Shown one piece after another: positions 53,688 to 64,000 of a DNA stretch of 64,000 bases. The stretch is from Dacryopinax spathularia. Its lineage: Eukaryota; Basidiomycota; Dacrymycetes; Dacrymycetales; Dacrymycetaceae. Every line of letters starts with the position of its first letter. Positions within the stretch are counted from its first letter, which is position 1. The DNA is taken from contig JBBPFI010000001.1 in NCBI GenBank assembly GCA_037974965.1, forward strand, positions 2,728,001 to 2,792,000, written 5' to 3'. A program made the translations under genes and the position numbers. The notes beneath the pieces are model-generated. The model ran no database searches and was not told the origin of the DNA. It saw nothing but the letters and a program-made list of their open reading frames with translations.

Positions 53688-55087
53688 ATGGATAGTACAC
53701 CATCAACATCGTCAAGCAGTGCACCGGCGATCATCTCTACAACCTCGCAGTCCAGTCTGCAGTTATCGGTGTGCGTTCCTCCTCCACCCGAGACAGCATA
53801 CACGAACGTAACAAGCTAACGATCCATTCTAGACACCCCCTGCCTCTCTTAAATATCTCAGAGCACTTCACGCGTACATGTCTACAGACTGAGTCCAGTT
53901 CTCCGCTTGGTACATCTCCCTTCAACCCCTCAATTTCGTGCCGCTCATGTGCGTGTTAGTGGTTGGCGCCTTGCTCGGCACTCAGAATGGACGAGATGTC
54001 GAGATCCTCAACTCGTTCGAGCTTGTCATTTCTGGCTCGGGGGAGTCGACGGAAGTCGATCATGCATTCATGACGACCCGGCGTGAACAATGTATGCGCA
54101 TATATTTTGACTTATCACGAAGGTGTGACTCATTCGTGTATGCAGACAAGCAAGTGTTTCCCTCGCTCGACTTCCTGGGATGGTACACCGTCGCACCGCA
54201 TCCCACAGCGACGCACATCGCGATCCATAATCAATTCGCCGCTTACAGCGAGTCGCCGCTCTTCCTCGTCCTTTCTCCTACAGCTATCACCGCGTCTAGC
54301 GAGGATATACCTCTGCATGCGTATGAGGCGGCGGTTGAGATCGTTGAGCGGAGGAGCAGGACTGTGCTGGTCGAGGTCGGTTGGAAGGTCGAGACAGGCG
54401 AGGCGGAGCGGATCAGTGTTGACTGGGTTGCTAGAGGAGGCGGAGAGGGCGGAGGGAGCTGTGAGTCACGCAGTTCTCCCTACCTGATAGCCCTTTTCTG
54501 ACGACCCATAGTGGTTTCGCATCTCCAAACACAAAGGGCCGCAATCTCGATGCTACATGAGCGGGTGCTGCTTTTAGTTCGCTATCTGCAGGGCGTTCTC
54601 GCCGGGCAGACAAAGAAGGATTATGACGCTATTCGGGCGCTGTCGGCGCTTGTTGCGAGTCTGCCGGCCAGCGAGCATCTAGAGTTCAGGAAAGAGTTTG
54701 ACACGGTCCGTTCGCTCATGTTCGCGATGTTCATAAAGTTAATATATCGCGTACAGGAATATGAGGATGTTCAGCTTACCGCCTACCTTGCGACCCTTAC
54801 GAAGACTGCTAGTACGCTGAATGACGTGAGTCTCGTTTGTATCATTACCCCAACATTCCTAACACCTCCCCTAGCTTGTCGACAAGTTCCTGATCACCAC
54901 GGCAAACGAGTCTTCCCGAGACGCGCGGTCGGGCCCTGGGGGTCCTGGTGGAGTACATGGTGGACCTCGTCCTCCGCGTGGCGGGGGTCGGGGCTTCCCT
55001 AGCGGCCTGAGTAGCATGGGCTCGTTCGGTGGTTACAACAGACCGGAGGATACGTGGCTTCGCCAGACGGCTCGGACCTACGATTGA
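53688..55087 (+). CDS. CSN6: COP9 signalosome subunit 6 (MPN- domain)
   Basis: Scaffold subunit of the COP9 signalosome, which removes Nedd8 from cullins. Seven exons (53688-53770, 53833-53909, 53960-54091, 54146-54460, 54512-54705, 54757-54825, 54875-55087) give 360 residues. A short Ser/Thr-rich start precedes VHPLPLLNISEHFTR and VVGALLGTQNGRDVEILNSFEL, the opening of the MPN domain. Then come QVFPSLDFLGWYTV, NQFAAYSESPLFLVLSP and, in the C-terminal helices, LQTQRAAISMLHERV and LTAYLATLTKTASTLNDLVDKF. The catalytic HxH of JAMM metalloproteases is absent, as in all CSN6/eIF3f type MPN- subunits. The C-terminus ends in an RGG/GP-rich tail (GGPRPPRGGGRGFP). Intron 3 begins with a GTATGCGCATA palindrome. 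Presence of a CSN subunit suggests an Agaricomycotina-like lineage. Confidence 0.92.
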
Positions 55088-55775
55088 TGAGTGCTGTCGG
55101 AGGGTAGTCAGGTGCGCGTTTTCCGCCAATACTGCTCTTGAACCGCTAATTTACAACCAGACAGGGGATATTAGTTGTAGCATAGAGGTTATCACTGTGG
55201 CCTATTTCAGGCACCGTCGTCATGATGATCGCGTTCACTCGTCATTATCCCTCTCAAGAGTATCTCACGTGTCTCGCGCCCGTTCCGCTAAGTTCCCCCC
55301 AACATCGCCCAGCTGTCCACTCTCGGCCACCTCGTCGGCACACGCCGAAGATGCTCCAACATCTCTATGGAGCCGCACGCGCCTTTCAAGACGTCCGGGA
55401 CCCGGAAACGGCTAGGGGACCGTCTGGGGCGCCCTGAACGGAACCAAACTCATGCGGCCGGGAACAAAGGAGTGAGCCGTTGTGGCGACGGGGAGTGGGA
55501 CCCTTACAGCGCATGATGTCAGCGCGAGACTGGCGGGGCGTCATTACCCCTCGCCAGCGCCCTCTGCTGTGGTTGAACCTGCCAAAATGGGTAAGATGAA
55601 AGTGGGTCGTACTCACTTTGGCTTGAAGGCTTGGGGGCCGTCAAGAAGGTATATAAGAACCTGCGCCACGCCAGGAATTGTCCCCACTTGAACTGAGCGA
55701 TCACCTTACGAACCGCCGCAAACAGACCAAAACTTGACGAAGAACCTCTACCTGCCTACTACTTTCTAATCCAAC
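55088..55775. promoter_or_regulatory. Intergenic region with TATA box of the CsbD-like stress gene
   Basis: GTATATAAGAA at about 55649-55659 is a strong TATA box about 120 bp before the start codon at 55776. Stress-element-like CCCCT occurs at about 55546. No gene seen in the rest. Confidence 0.6.
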
Positions 55776-56693
55776 ATGAACACCACAAATAACACCACTA
55801 CTACCGGCGCTCCCCGTACTGGCGTCCTGGGCAAGATCAAGAACGCCCTCGACCCTAATGTGAACACCACTGCCGGCGCAACAACCGACGTGAACGGTGG
55901 CTACGGCAACACCGCTGGCGGTTACGGAACCGGCACGACGGGAACCACCACTGGAACGCACCACCATGCGGGCCGGGATGCTGCCCTCGCAGGAGGCGCA
56001 GTTGGCGTAGCTCAGCATGAGCGGAACGTCCACCCCGGCGGCGTGACCGCCGGCGGCGAGCAGCGGTACGAGAACACTGCCGCTGGTACCGGCCACGGGA
56101 CCGGTCTTGGCGGCAAGATCAAGAACGCTCTTGACCCAAATGTCGACTCGAACGGCAACCCGAAGAACGGCTACGCCGCGGGGAACGGCAACGTAGGCTA
56201 CGCTGTTGGCTCCGGCGCGGGTGCAGGCACAACGACCGGCACGCACCATCATCATGCTGGTCGCGATGCGGCCTTGGCTGGAGGTGCGGTCGGCGCGGCC
56301 GAACACCATCACAACCACCACAACGCCAACGCGACCGGTGGCGGCTACGGCACTGGCGCTGGCACGACCGGTGCAGGCTACGGCAACACCGCCGCTGGTG
56401 CCGGCACGGGCGTCGGCGCATCAACGGGAACTGCGAACGTCAACCCCTCCGGCGGGCACGCGAGCCTCACCCACGCCAAGGGCAAGATTGAGGAGGGTCT
56501 TGGAAACCTGACGGGCAACCCGAACCTGCAGCAGAAGGGCCTCGCTAGGCAGGAACAGGCAAACGCGGAGCGATACCAGACTGGCCAGCTGAGCGAGGCG
56601 CAGAGGCTGGAGCAAGCTGCCCAGGCTAAGAGGGGTAATGCGGTGCAGAGCGGGGCGCACCCTACTCATGGTGCCCTCGGAGGAGGCCTGTGA
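55776..56693 (+). CDS. Hydrophilic stress protein with CsbD-like C-terminal domain
   Basis: A 305-residue intronless protein, very rich in Gly, Ala, Thr, Asn and His, resembling fungal hydrophilins. Two long internal repeats are clear: GKIKNALDPNV occurs twice (about residues 18 and 111), each followed by a Gly/Asn/Tyr-rich segment and then a GTHHH(H)AGRDAALAGGAVG unit. The C-terminus has HAKGKIEEGLGNLTGNPNLQQ, a CsbD-like stress-response motif (K-G-K-x-x-E-x-x-G-x-x-T-G), ending in a Gln/Ala-rich helix. CsbD-like proteins in fungi are often induced by stress or stationary phase. The strong TATA box and absence of introns agree with rapid induction. The His clusters might bind metal ions; this is inference. 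No signal peptide or membrane helix. Confidence 0.75.
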   Translation: MNTTNNTTTTGAPRTGVLGKIKNALDPNVNTTAGATTDVNGGYGNTAGGYGTGTTGTTTGTHHHAGRDAALAGGAVGVAQHERNVHPGGVTAGGEQRYENTAAGTGHGTGLGGKIKNALDPNVDSNGNPKNGYAAGNGNVGYAVGSGAGAGTTTGTHHHHAGRDAALAGGAVGAAEHHHNHHNANATGGGYGTGAGTTGAGYGNTAAGAGTGVGASTGTANVNPSGGHASLTHAKGKIEEGLGNLTGNPNLQQKGLARQEQANAERYQTGQLSEAQRLEQAAQAKRGNAVQSGAHPTHGALGGGL

Positions 56694-56929
56694 GTTGCCT
56701 GAGGAAGAGGACGGAGGATGGAAGAGGGAAATGTAGCAGTATGCAAGCAATGTAGTTATACACGCACTGTCTAATTAGCGAATGAAATGTAAGGCGCACA
56801 GGCGCACCACCTGCATATTCGTGTGACTGCCCGTGTCGATCTGCGCACTCTTGACATCTTGGGAGATAGCTTCAGCATCATTAAGCCTGGGTAACTTATC
56901 GTACATAATGGTATCGTCCAACGCCCCTC
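56694..56929. other. Short convergent intergenic region
   Basis: 3' flanks of the CsbD-like gene and Bst1; AT-rich near 56745-56790. Nothing else seen. Confidence 0.5.
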
Positions 56930-59900
56930 CTATCTATCCACATCCTTCTCCCCCTCTCCGCCTAACGTCTCGCCCTCCCCAGCAGCAGGCCTCAGCACCG
57001 GCGCCAAAAAGTACCACTCCACACCCTCATATATCCCATACGTCCATCTCCCCCCACAAACAAACGCATACCCCGCCAACCCCGCCAGTAACCCCATGGC
57101 AATCAACTTCTGCCAGCCGCTTCGAGCACGAGCGAACACCCGACCAGAGGAAGCGTGATCCAAAGCCACTAGGGCGGTGAGGACCGCTAGTGGGTCTCGC
57201 TCGATCGGCTGGATCGGTTGAGGGCCGCGGGCAAGAAGGGTACGGATCCAGGAGAGTGCGGTGGGCGCTGTGAGGGGTAGGAGCCAGAGGAGGACTAGGA
57301 GGAGATGGAGGGATTGGGAGAGGTGCGTTTTGAGTCGGGCTGTACGGGCTGCTAGGCCGTTGGTGGATGCGGAAGACGTGAGGTTTGAGGCGGGCGAGGG
57401 GAGTGAGAAAAGGGCAGCTCGAGTTCGGGCGGTCGTAAATAGCTGAAGCAGAAACGCGACGAGCAGCACGAACTGCGAGGGGACGAAGAATACAAGTAGC
57501 AGTGCAAGGCCAGCAAGAGGGATGTATTGCCTCAAAAGCGCTGTTCGGCTCCTCGGACTGCTGCCTGGAGAGGCGGTTGCCGCTGGGCTGGAAGACCTGG
57601 TCAGCCGTGACCGACATGTCCGATGTAGTACAGAGACGTGCCTGTTTCGTATCCGCAATAACCAGAGCACTCCCGCCAAGAGCCCAGCTAGCACCCAGAG
57701 CAGCACTAAGGATACACCAACCAACACGCACGCAACAGCCAACAACATCGGCGCCAACGCACTCACTACCCACATCCCCCCAGTGCCGATCAGGTACCCT
57801 TCCGGCAGGGGCATCAACGCCAGCCCCCACAGCCCGAATGCAAGCGGTAGGAACCAGCGTCTCAGGAAAGAGAGATATGCTTGGCATGGGGAAGGGAAAG
57901 GGAGGCCGGAGTCGTACGTCTGCAGCGCTAGGAGTGTGAGGAGGGCTGTGAGGCCGCTGGACCAGGCGGCTAGGAGGACTCTGTACCGGGGAAGGGCACG
58001 CGAGAGGGAGGCGCGGATGTCTAGTTTTAGGTGCAGGGAGGTGATTTGGCAAGTAGACGGAGAGGGGGAGGGGCCAGCGGCGTAGATGTCGAATGCAAGA
58101 TGTTCGTCGTCCGCTGCTGCTGAACTGCCGGGTGCGCTTCGGTTGTCTTTTGGGGTTGAGGGGTGACGTGCAGGAAGAGGCAAAAACGGTCCCGAAGAAT
58201 GACTGACGAACCAGCCCCATTCCTCTCCAGCAAACGGGTGGAAATTGCCTTCCCTTGGAGTGGAGATCATAGGCGGTACGAAACTGCAGTCTCCAGAGAA
58301 GGAGAGGGTAGCGCGGTACACGAGCAGAGCGTGGGTAGGGAGGTTTGGGAGCGAGAGGTGTGTGTGTAGCGTTGGCAGAGAGGACGCGGAGGGCGAGGGG
58401 AGGGGGATTTGGACGGGGCGGAAGAGGAGGCCTGCGGGATCGTTTGTACACTGCAATGCACTATTGGGAGAGACGGACGCACTGAGTAGCCCGACATTTG
58501 AGACCGCTTGTTCCCCCACTCCGCCGACTGCCACCCACCCCTCCTGTCCGCGATCCTGTGGCTCAAAGACTCTCAGCTCCTCCCCCCTTCCTAGCTCGAG
58601 CTCAAGGTACACGACTCCCTCTCCTTCCCTGACGCCCTCGGAAGGGCGTGGCCAAGGTTCGCCAGGTGGAGGGTGGGGGAGGATGGTCCTCCCCTTCACC
58701 GCGGCAGGAGAGCAGGGTGCGTCCTGGTCGGCGAAGGGGCAGGCGTAGGGCGTGACGGGCTGGGTAAGGGGAAACATGAGCGCCCATCTTGCCGCTCTTC
58801 CGCCTTCCTCCTCCGCTGAGGCTGGATAAGTTGACAGAGGGCGCAGCTCTTCCCTCGCCCTCTCTCTCTTCTCCTCCCCGTCTGCCACAGCTCCAGTCAG
58901 CATCCCAATGTCGACATTCCCCAACCCCAACCCACCGCCGTCATCACCCCCAAACAGCTCCTCCACCACCTTCCTCCTCCCCTCTACTCCTTCGCCCGCC
59001 CCGACTGCCTGAAGTTCGAGCCCGAGCCTCGCCACTCTCGACCGGAGCTGATCGCACCATACGACCTCTCTATGTCCCACTCCTGTCCAGAGGAGGGGGA
59101 TTGCGGTCGTCCACCTCGTCAGTGCCACACCCTCAGCCCCGTGCCCTTCTTCCCTGTTTCCCGCTTGGTCTAGCTGGTGGGACGAGGACGAGGACGAGGA
59201 CGAGGAAGGGGACGAAGAATCCAGAGATTCAGCAGCTGGAGAAGACCCAGAGGATGGTGCCGACGCGGGCCAAGCCCCACAGAGCTCAGCGGGGAACTCG
59301 GTGTCCTGCGTCCCTCCACATACCGTCAGCCAGAGCACTCCCTCCGGCACCGAGCTCGGCTCATAAGCCTTCTCCAGCGCCCTGGAAATAGGAAGAGGGG
59401 GGATCGCATGCGGCGTCGAGAGCGCTACTACCGTCCGGACTTCTCCAGAAGAGAGAAGAGGAAGTAGGAGACGCGCAACGAGCCCTCCCATAGAGTGCGC
59501 TATGATCAGCACATCCTCCGGCTGCTCCGAGTAAAGGGAGAGGATGTATCGCACAGCGTAAGCCGCATACTCCGCTTGAGCGAGAAGAGGCTCAGCGGAA
59601 AAAGCGGAGAGTTCTTCGTTCGTGTCCATAGTGAATATGTCGAGTGGTTTTGTGTGGGGTGGGAAGGCAGCGGAGCGGACGAAGGGAGAGGTGAAGAGTT
59701 GACGGGTTGAGCTGGAGGCGATGGAGCGGGCTTGCTTGAATGAGCCGGAGGAGCCGGGGAGGTATAGAGCGGGGCGGCCGGTGGGCTGCGGTGCAGGGTC
59801 AGTATTGTTTCACGTTGAGTTGTAGGGTTGTAGGTGTAGGTAGTGGCACGTGGGAGATGGAGGGAAGAGAGGAGAAGTTGGACGTACATGTTCCGAGTCC

Positions 59901-60124
59901 CACCCCACCTCCCGGTACAACCACAACCTGTACCTCCCGCCCAAACTCCTCGGTACGCCAGGAACGGGAACGAGGTGGTACGAGGGCGACATCCAGGACA
60001 TCCGACATCCTTGTGCTTTTGTCGAGAGCGGATATGGCGGGCGAAGGAGGGGGACGGTGAGCAGTAGAGTGGGGATGAGCAGGAGCACTAGGACAACGGG
60101 GAGGGGGAGGGTGGGGGGTCGCAT
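56930..60124 (-). CDS. BST1: GPI inositol-deacylase (Bst1/PGAP1)
   Basis: An ER membrane lipase that removes the acyl chain from the inositol of GPI anchors, needed for ER exit of GPI proteins. Exons 60124-59888 and 59785-56930 give 1030 residues. An N-terminal signal-anchor (LPVVLVLLLIPTLLLTVPLL) precedes YRLWLYREVGWDSEHPTGRP and LYLPGSSGSFKQARSIAS, a family hallmark. Next come IFTMDTNEELSAFS and the lipase motif IIAHSMGGLVARLLL with the catalytic Ser. The middle is a long luminal region rich in Ser, Gly and Pro. The last 350 residues hold several hydrophobic helices (about 8), as in yeast Bst1. Length fits the family (about 900-1100). One 102-nt intron. Opposite-strand frames over this gene are shadows. 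Confidence 0.92.
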
Positions 60125-61205
60125 CGAGCAGCAGATCGACGGAGAGTGCCGAGAATGGGGTGGACAGGGTGGGTAGGTAGGGACGGAGTTAAGATGAGGG
60201 AAGCGCGGAGATTGCCGACGCTGTTCAGTTGAGGAAGTGTGCTCGAAATAGATGGACAAGAAGCCAATTCAAGAACTGTATGCGGGTATACGCTTCACCC
60301 AGCCTCACGACCACCTCTCTTCTTGCATTCAGCCCATTCAACACACCCACTTCATCCCAATATCCAAAGAAAAATGGAATATATGCGTGAAAATTCGAGC
60401 TCCAACGGAGAAGCAGAGAGGAGAAGGAGGAAGGAAGGTGCAGTCGAGAACTGAACGAGCTGATGAGAAGCAGCAACCGCGGTTGATCCCTGAGATCGTC
60501 TCTCTCCGCCAACATACCGCGGCCCAAAGGAATCAATCGCGAAGCAGAGCGAAGCCAAAGGAAAAGCGCAGACCGATCATATCGATCACTCGCTGCACGT
60601 GCCCCTCTTCGGCCGGTCAGACGGCCATGCGGCACCCCACGCTAAACCACCAGGCTATCAGCGTCGTTTGGTCAAAGACCGCTGGCCTCTGTAGTTCTTT
60701 TTAGCTCTCCCCCCTAGCCCTGGTGGGTTATAGCCCCCTTCTTCTCTTCACGGCCAATATACCCTCTCCGCATCGCCCTATACACCGCTTGAGCTGTCAA
60801 TAACCAAGACACACCACTCATCACAGCTGCAGCTCAAAGACACGGCCCGAGGTGGTTGAGGGGAGAGACGCGGATTGTGACCCTGACTGCCAAGCGGATA
60901 TTACTCCGGTCGGCCATTCCCGATACACCTCACTCCCTCCGTCCTCGCTCGCACACCCTCACCTCGCCCGCACCACTCACCGGGCCTTCCTTCTTCCCCT
61001 GCTGCGTCCTTATCCTTTCTCACGACTTCCGACTTCCCGACATCGGCGTCCGACCGTCGGCCTCCGCGTGCTCTCGTCCAACCTGGTCGATCATCGATCA
61101 AAGAGGAGCGGAGTTACGTACCTCTCAGGCTGTCAACCCCTACCTCAAGTGACTTCGGCCGCCCGGGGGATGTGCAAGCTAGAAGGGAGGTTCGACCTAT
61201 CATAG
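60125..61205. other. Divergent intergenic region
   Basis: About 1.1 kb between the Bst1 start and the next plus-strand gene, presumably both promoters. Plus-strand frames at 60252-60704 and 60852-61205 lack recognisable domains; the second could belong to an upstream exon of the next gene. Confidence 0.45.
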
Positions 61206-64000
61206 ATGCCACACCCACAACCCCTGCAACAGCCCGAACCCTCCGGTTCCTATCAACGAAAACGGTTATCGACCTCATCAAGTAAGGCGTCTTCTTCCTC
61301 TCGTGCACGATATAGACGGGGAGAGGGGGAGAAGTGGGCTGATGTGGTCGATATGAGCGATGGTGATGGGATGGAGTGGAATACACCTGGTCCTCCACGC
61401 TTCAGGGGGATCAACATGTTTATCCACTCCAGCTCGAGCACGAAATGGTGGATGAGGCATCAAAAGCATCAACAGCACCAGGAGCATCGTCAGCATCAGC
61501 GCAAATATATGCACATATCTCGGCCTCCTCACCCACCCAAACTCTCCACGATCTCACCGATCACAACATTTTCTACCTCAGCTACGAGCCCACCTTCTCA
61601 GGCTGCTCGCTCAGCTCGCTCAGGACGCTCAAGATCTCCCGATGAACGACGATGTCAACGCCACACCACTACCCTCTCCCCTCTCCCCCTACTCGCCCTC
61701 CCCCTCCTTCTCCTTCCACCAGCCTTGGCATCTCCCACTCTCCCAAGAGCGATCTGTACGTCCCCCCCTCCCACTTTCCCAGGATAAGGTACTGACACCG
61801 CAATCAGCCGCCTCCAGCGCCGCCCAAATGTCCCCCACAAACCACATGCACATGACCGTAGTCCTCGCGATCTGCGTCCCCCTAGTCTGTCTCCTCTCGC
61901 TCTGGATCCTCATCTACTTCCTCCGTCGGCGCTGGCGCGCGCGACAAGCGCCGTCGAGGATGTTCTCCACTTCTGCCGACGCCCAAGCCTACGGAGCGGG
62001 ACAGATGAACTCGATCTCGCATCGGTTGAGGGTGGACCATTATCTCCGCTTGAGGTGGCCGCAGAAGTTTTCTTGGAGTCGGCTGAGGGGGAGGAAAGAT
62101 CTGGTGACGCCTTACCATTTACCTCCTGTCCGGGAAGAGCGGGAGATGGACAGAGACGGGGAGGAAGAAGGCAGTGGAAGTACAGGCGATTCAGAGGAAC
62201 TCGAGTCCCGCGGCGGCACTCAAACCCTCTCGGCATCACAAACGCACTCCCAGTCCCAAACGACCCAATCCCAATCCCAATCCCACACGCGCTCGCGCAC
62301 CCAAACCCGCTCTCAACCCCATACCGCCCACTCCCACTCTTTTCCCCCTCCGGCCGGCTCGACCTACTCCTCAAGCTACGTAACGACCTTCCTCTCCCCT
62401 TACCCCTCCTCTCCACCCGAACAAATCACGTTCGACCCTGCGCTCGCCTCCCGTCCACCGCAGCCCCCTCCGGTGCCATTACAGCAGCCGTTCCAACCGG
62501 GCATGGGCACGGGGGAGGAAAGCCCGAGTCAGCTCGTACCCGCTACCGTGGACCTGGAGAGGTACTCGCCCATCTTCGTCCAGCCCGGGTCGTTTGCTGC
62601 TCAGCAACGCGACAGAGAACGAGACCGCTTACGGGACAGGGAGCGGGACAAGGAAGGGCCGAAGAGGAAGCTGAGTGCTGCGAGCGGGTTGGCACGACTC
62701 GCTTCCCGCCTAAGCCGGGCTGGCAAGCGCACGAGTGAAGCTGATGGGGAGAACGAGAAAGGCAAAGGCCTCGGCCTAGGCAGGGGGAAGGGGAAGGGGA
62801 AGAAAGGAGGCCACATAACGCCGTACGAGCTCCCTCCGCTCGGAATCGGGCCCTCAAACGCCAACAACGGTGTGCGCGGCGGCGAAAGTGGCTCCCCAAT
62901 TTTACCGAGTCCTGGTGCTGGGGCGTCATCGCACGAATCACCTTCTTCGCCTTACTATCCGGTTGACGCCAAGTCGCCCGTTTTGCTCGGAGCGAGCGGG
63001 AGGGAGAGGGAGGCGGTCGTGAGCAGGCATAACACTTACCCCGGCCCCGGCCCTATGGGTGTCCCAACCCCATCACTCCAAAAGCCCAGGCGAGCCAAGA
63101 CGCTCGCGAAGGACTCTGAAGGCCGATACGGGCCCGCGTCCGGTATGGCCAACGATCATCCTATGCCGAAGGGGCTCGAGAACGGCTTCGGGAATGGATA
63201 CGCTTATGCTTATCCGACCGCCGACGGAAATGCGGGAGTTGGAGCAGGAGCAGGAGCAGGAGCAGGAGGAGGGAAAGAGATGCGGTCGCCTGTCTCCGCG
63301 CCGGCTAGGACGAGCGGGGCGTTCATCCTTGGCGCTCCTCCCCCTGCCACGCCATCAGCAGCAGCTGCGCCTCTTTCCGGTGGAACTGGAGGGCCGAACT
63401 CGGCGTTCCACCGTTCTGGTCCGCATGACGAGCCTTCCCCTGCTTATGTCCCCTCCTCCGGAGGAGGAGGCTACAGCTCCAGGCCGAGGGACAGTAAACA
63501 TGCTTCTGCCAGTGGGTGGCCCGTATTCCCCAATTCTGCCAGCTCGGGCTCCGCTGCAGGGGTCTTGGGAGGAGGAGGAGCGGGGTATGGAGAGGGTCCA
63601 AGTCCGATCTATTCGCCTTTGACCGGCAGTAGTGGGCATGCAGCCGGGGCCGGGTTTGCGGACAGCACAGGCAGCGGCGGGAGCGGGCGAGATCCTTCCA
63701 GCGCTCAGAGAGAAAGCGGGAGAGGAGGTGAAAAGAGACAGAGCTCCGCAGGAGCTTTCATCCTCGGTGGTTCTCCCGTCAATGGTACGGTCGGGAAAGC
63801 GCACTCCCCTGCCGATGCATTCGGCTCTTCGACCTCTACGCCCGCTGGGACGCTCCTGAGGACGGGATCGATCAACCTCCCCCAAAGCGCGGGCGGAACG
63901 CTCATACTCAATACGCTTCCTAAGCTCCCGCCTCCTGCTCTTGCGCCTCCCTCTTCGCAGCAGCACCAGCAGCAGCACCAGAATGGACCGACGATGGGAC
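61206..64000 (+). CDS. Single-pass membrane protein with long disordered tail, 5' part
   Basis: Unrecognised family, open at the window edge. Exons 61206-61755 and 61808-64000+ (52-nt intron) remain in frame to the last base, over 910 residues. Residues 1-150 are Ser/His/Gln-rich. A hydrophobic stretch (LLALPLLLLPPALAS) resembling a signal peptide is at about 160-175, a short Ala/Ser spacer follows, then one clear helix TVVLAICVPLVCLLSLWILIYF with basic stop FLRRRWRARQ. The remaining 700 residues are low-complexity: SQSQTTQSQSQSHTRSRT, an Arg/Asp/Glu repeat (RDRERDRLRDRERDKE), GKGKGKKGG, and poly-Ala/Gly runs. Short motif SGAFILG or AGAFILGG occurs twice. The start is uncertain: the signal-like stretch lies far from the ATG, so an intron or a later start may be missing. 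A wall-sensor-like topology is possible but not shown. Confidence 0.6.

Noticed and set aside
55701-56321. 206-codon minus-strand frame
   Set aside because: Complement of the repeat-rich CsbD-like gene; no start context or family.
57027-58451. 474-codon minus-strand frame
   Set aside because: Shadow of the Bst1/PGAP1 coding sequence in another frame; Pro/Arg-rich composition is typical of out-of-frame GC-rich coding DNA.
1-64000. CRISPR arrays, rRNA, intact transposons
   Set aside because: No regularly spaced repeats, rRNA-like blocks, transposase, reverse transcriptase or terminal repeats were recognised.

Overview
The window is fungal nuclear DNA, almost certainly from a basidiomycete and probably Agaricomycotina. 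Genes are split by many short introns (about 46-84 nt) with donors such as GTGCGT, GTACGT and GTGAGT. The protein set is typical of such fungi: a Ppo-type fatty acid dioxygenase, a heme-thiolate peroxygenase, GT32 and ABCC proteins, CSN6, AP-3 sigma, Bst1, and serine-rich single-pass membrane proteins. Exon models were built by hand from protein similarity and splice consensus; nearly all give an uninterrupted reading frame. No tRNA, rRNA, CRISPR array or intact transposon was seen.

Layout. 1-9 kb: end of a TMEM205-like gene, a malic enzyme and a monocarboxylate-type MFS transporter (all +). 9-17 kb: a Ser/Pro-rich protein and a full-length ABCC transporter (+). 17.7-26.5 kb: four minus-strand genes (GT32 mannosyltransferase-like, XPA/Rad14, HIT hydrolase, membrane-anchored peroxygenase-like protein). 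27.9-36 kb: a Ppo-type oxygenase and a DUF2235 hydrolase (+), then a convergent FAD-dependent reductase (-). 36.9-47.5 kb: a four-gene cluster of single-pass membrane proteins. 48.4-50 kb: a C2H2 transcription factor (-). 52.8-55.1 kb: AP-3 sigma and CSN6, divergent from a 211-bp gap. 55.8-64 kb: a CsbD-like stress protein (+), Bst1/PGAP1 (-) and the 5' part of a membrane protein (+).

The most interesting part is 36.9-47.5 kb. Three tandem paralogues, each with two beta-sandwich-like outer domains, are followed by a GtaA-type glutaminase. All four have a Ser/Thr-rich stalk, one transmembrane helix and a similar cytoplasmic tail, with a Pro-Glu-Pro-Thr-Pro box near the membrane and a C-terminal block ending in PPxY. 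Different outer domains appear to be joined to a common inner tail, which suggests a shared sorting or signalling partner such as a WW-domain protein. Other points of note are a Ppo enzyme whose P450 half is shortened and lacks the heme cysteine, four predicted GC-AG introns, several very small exons, and a palindrome around ATATGCGCATAT that recurs in introns of unrelated genes.
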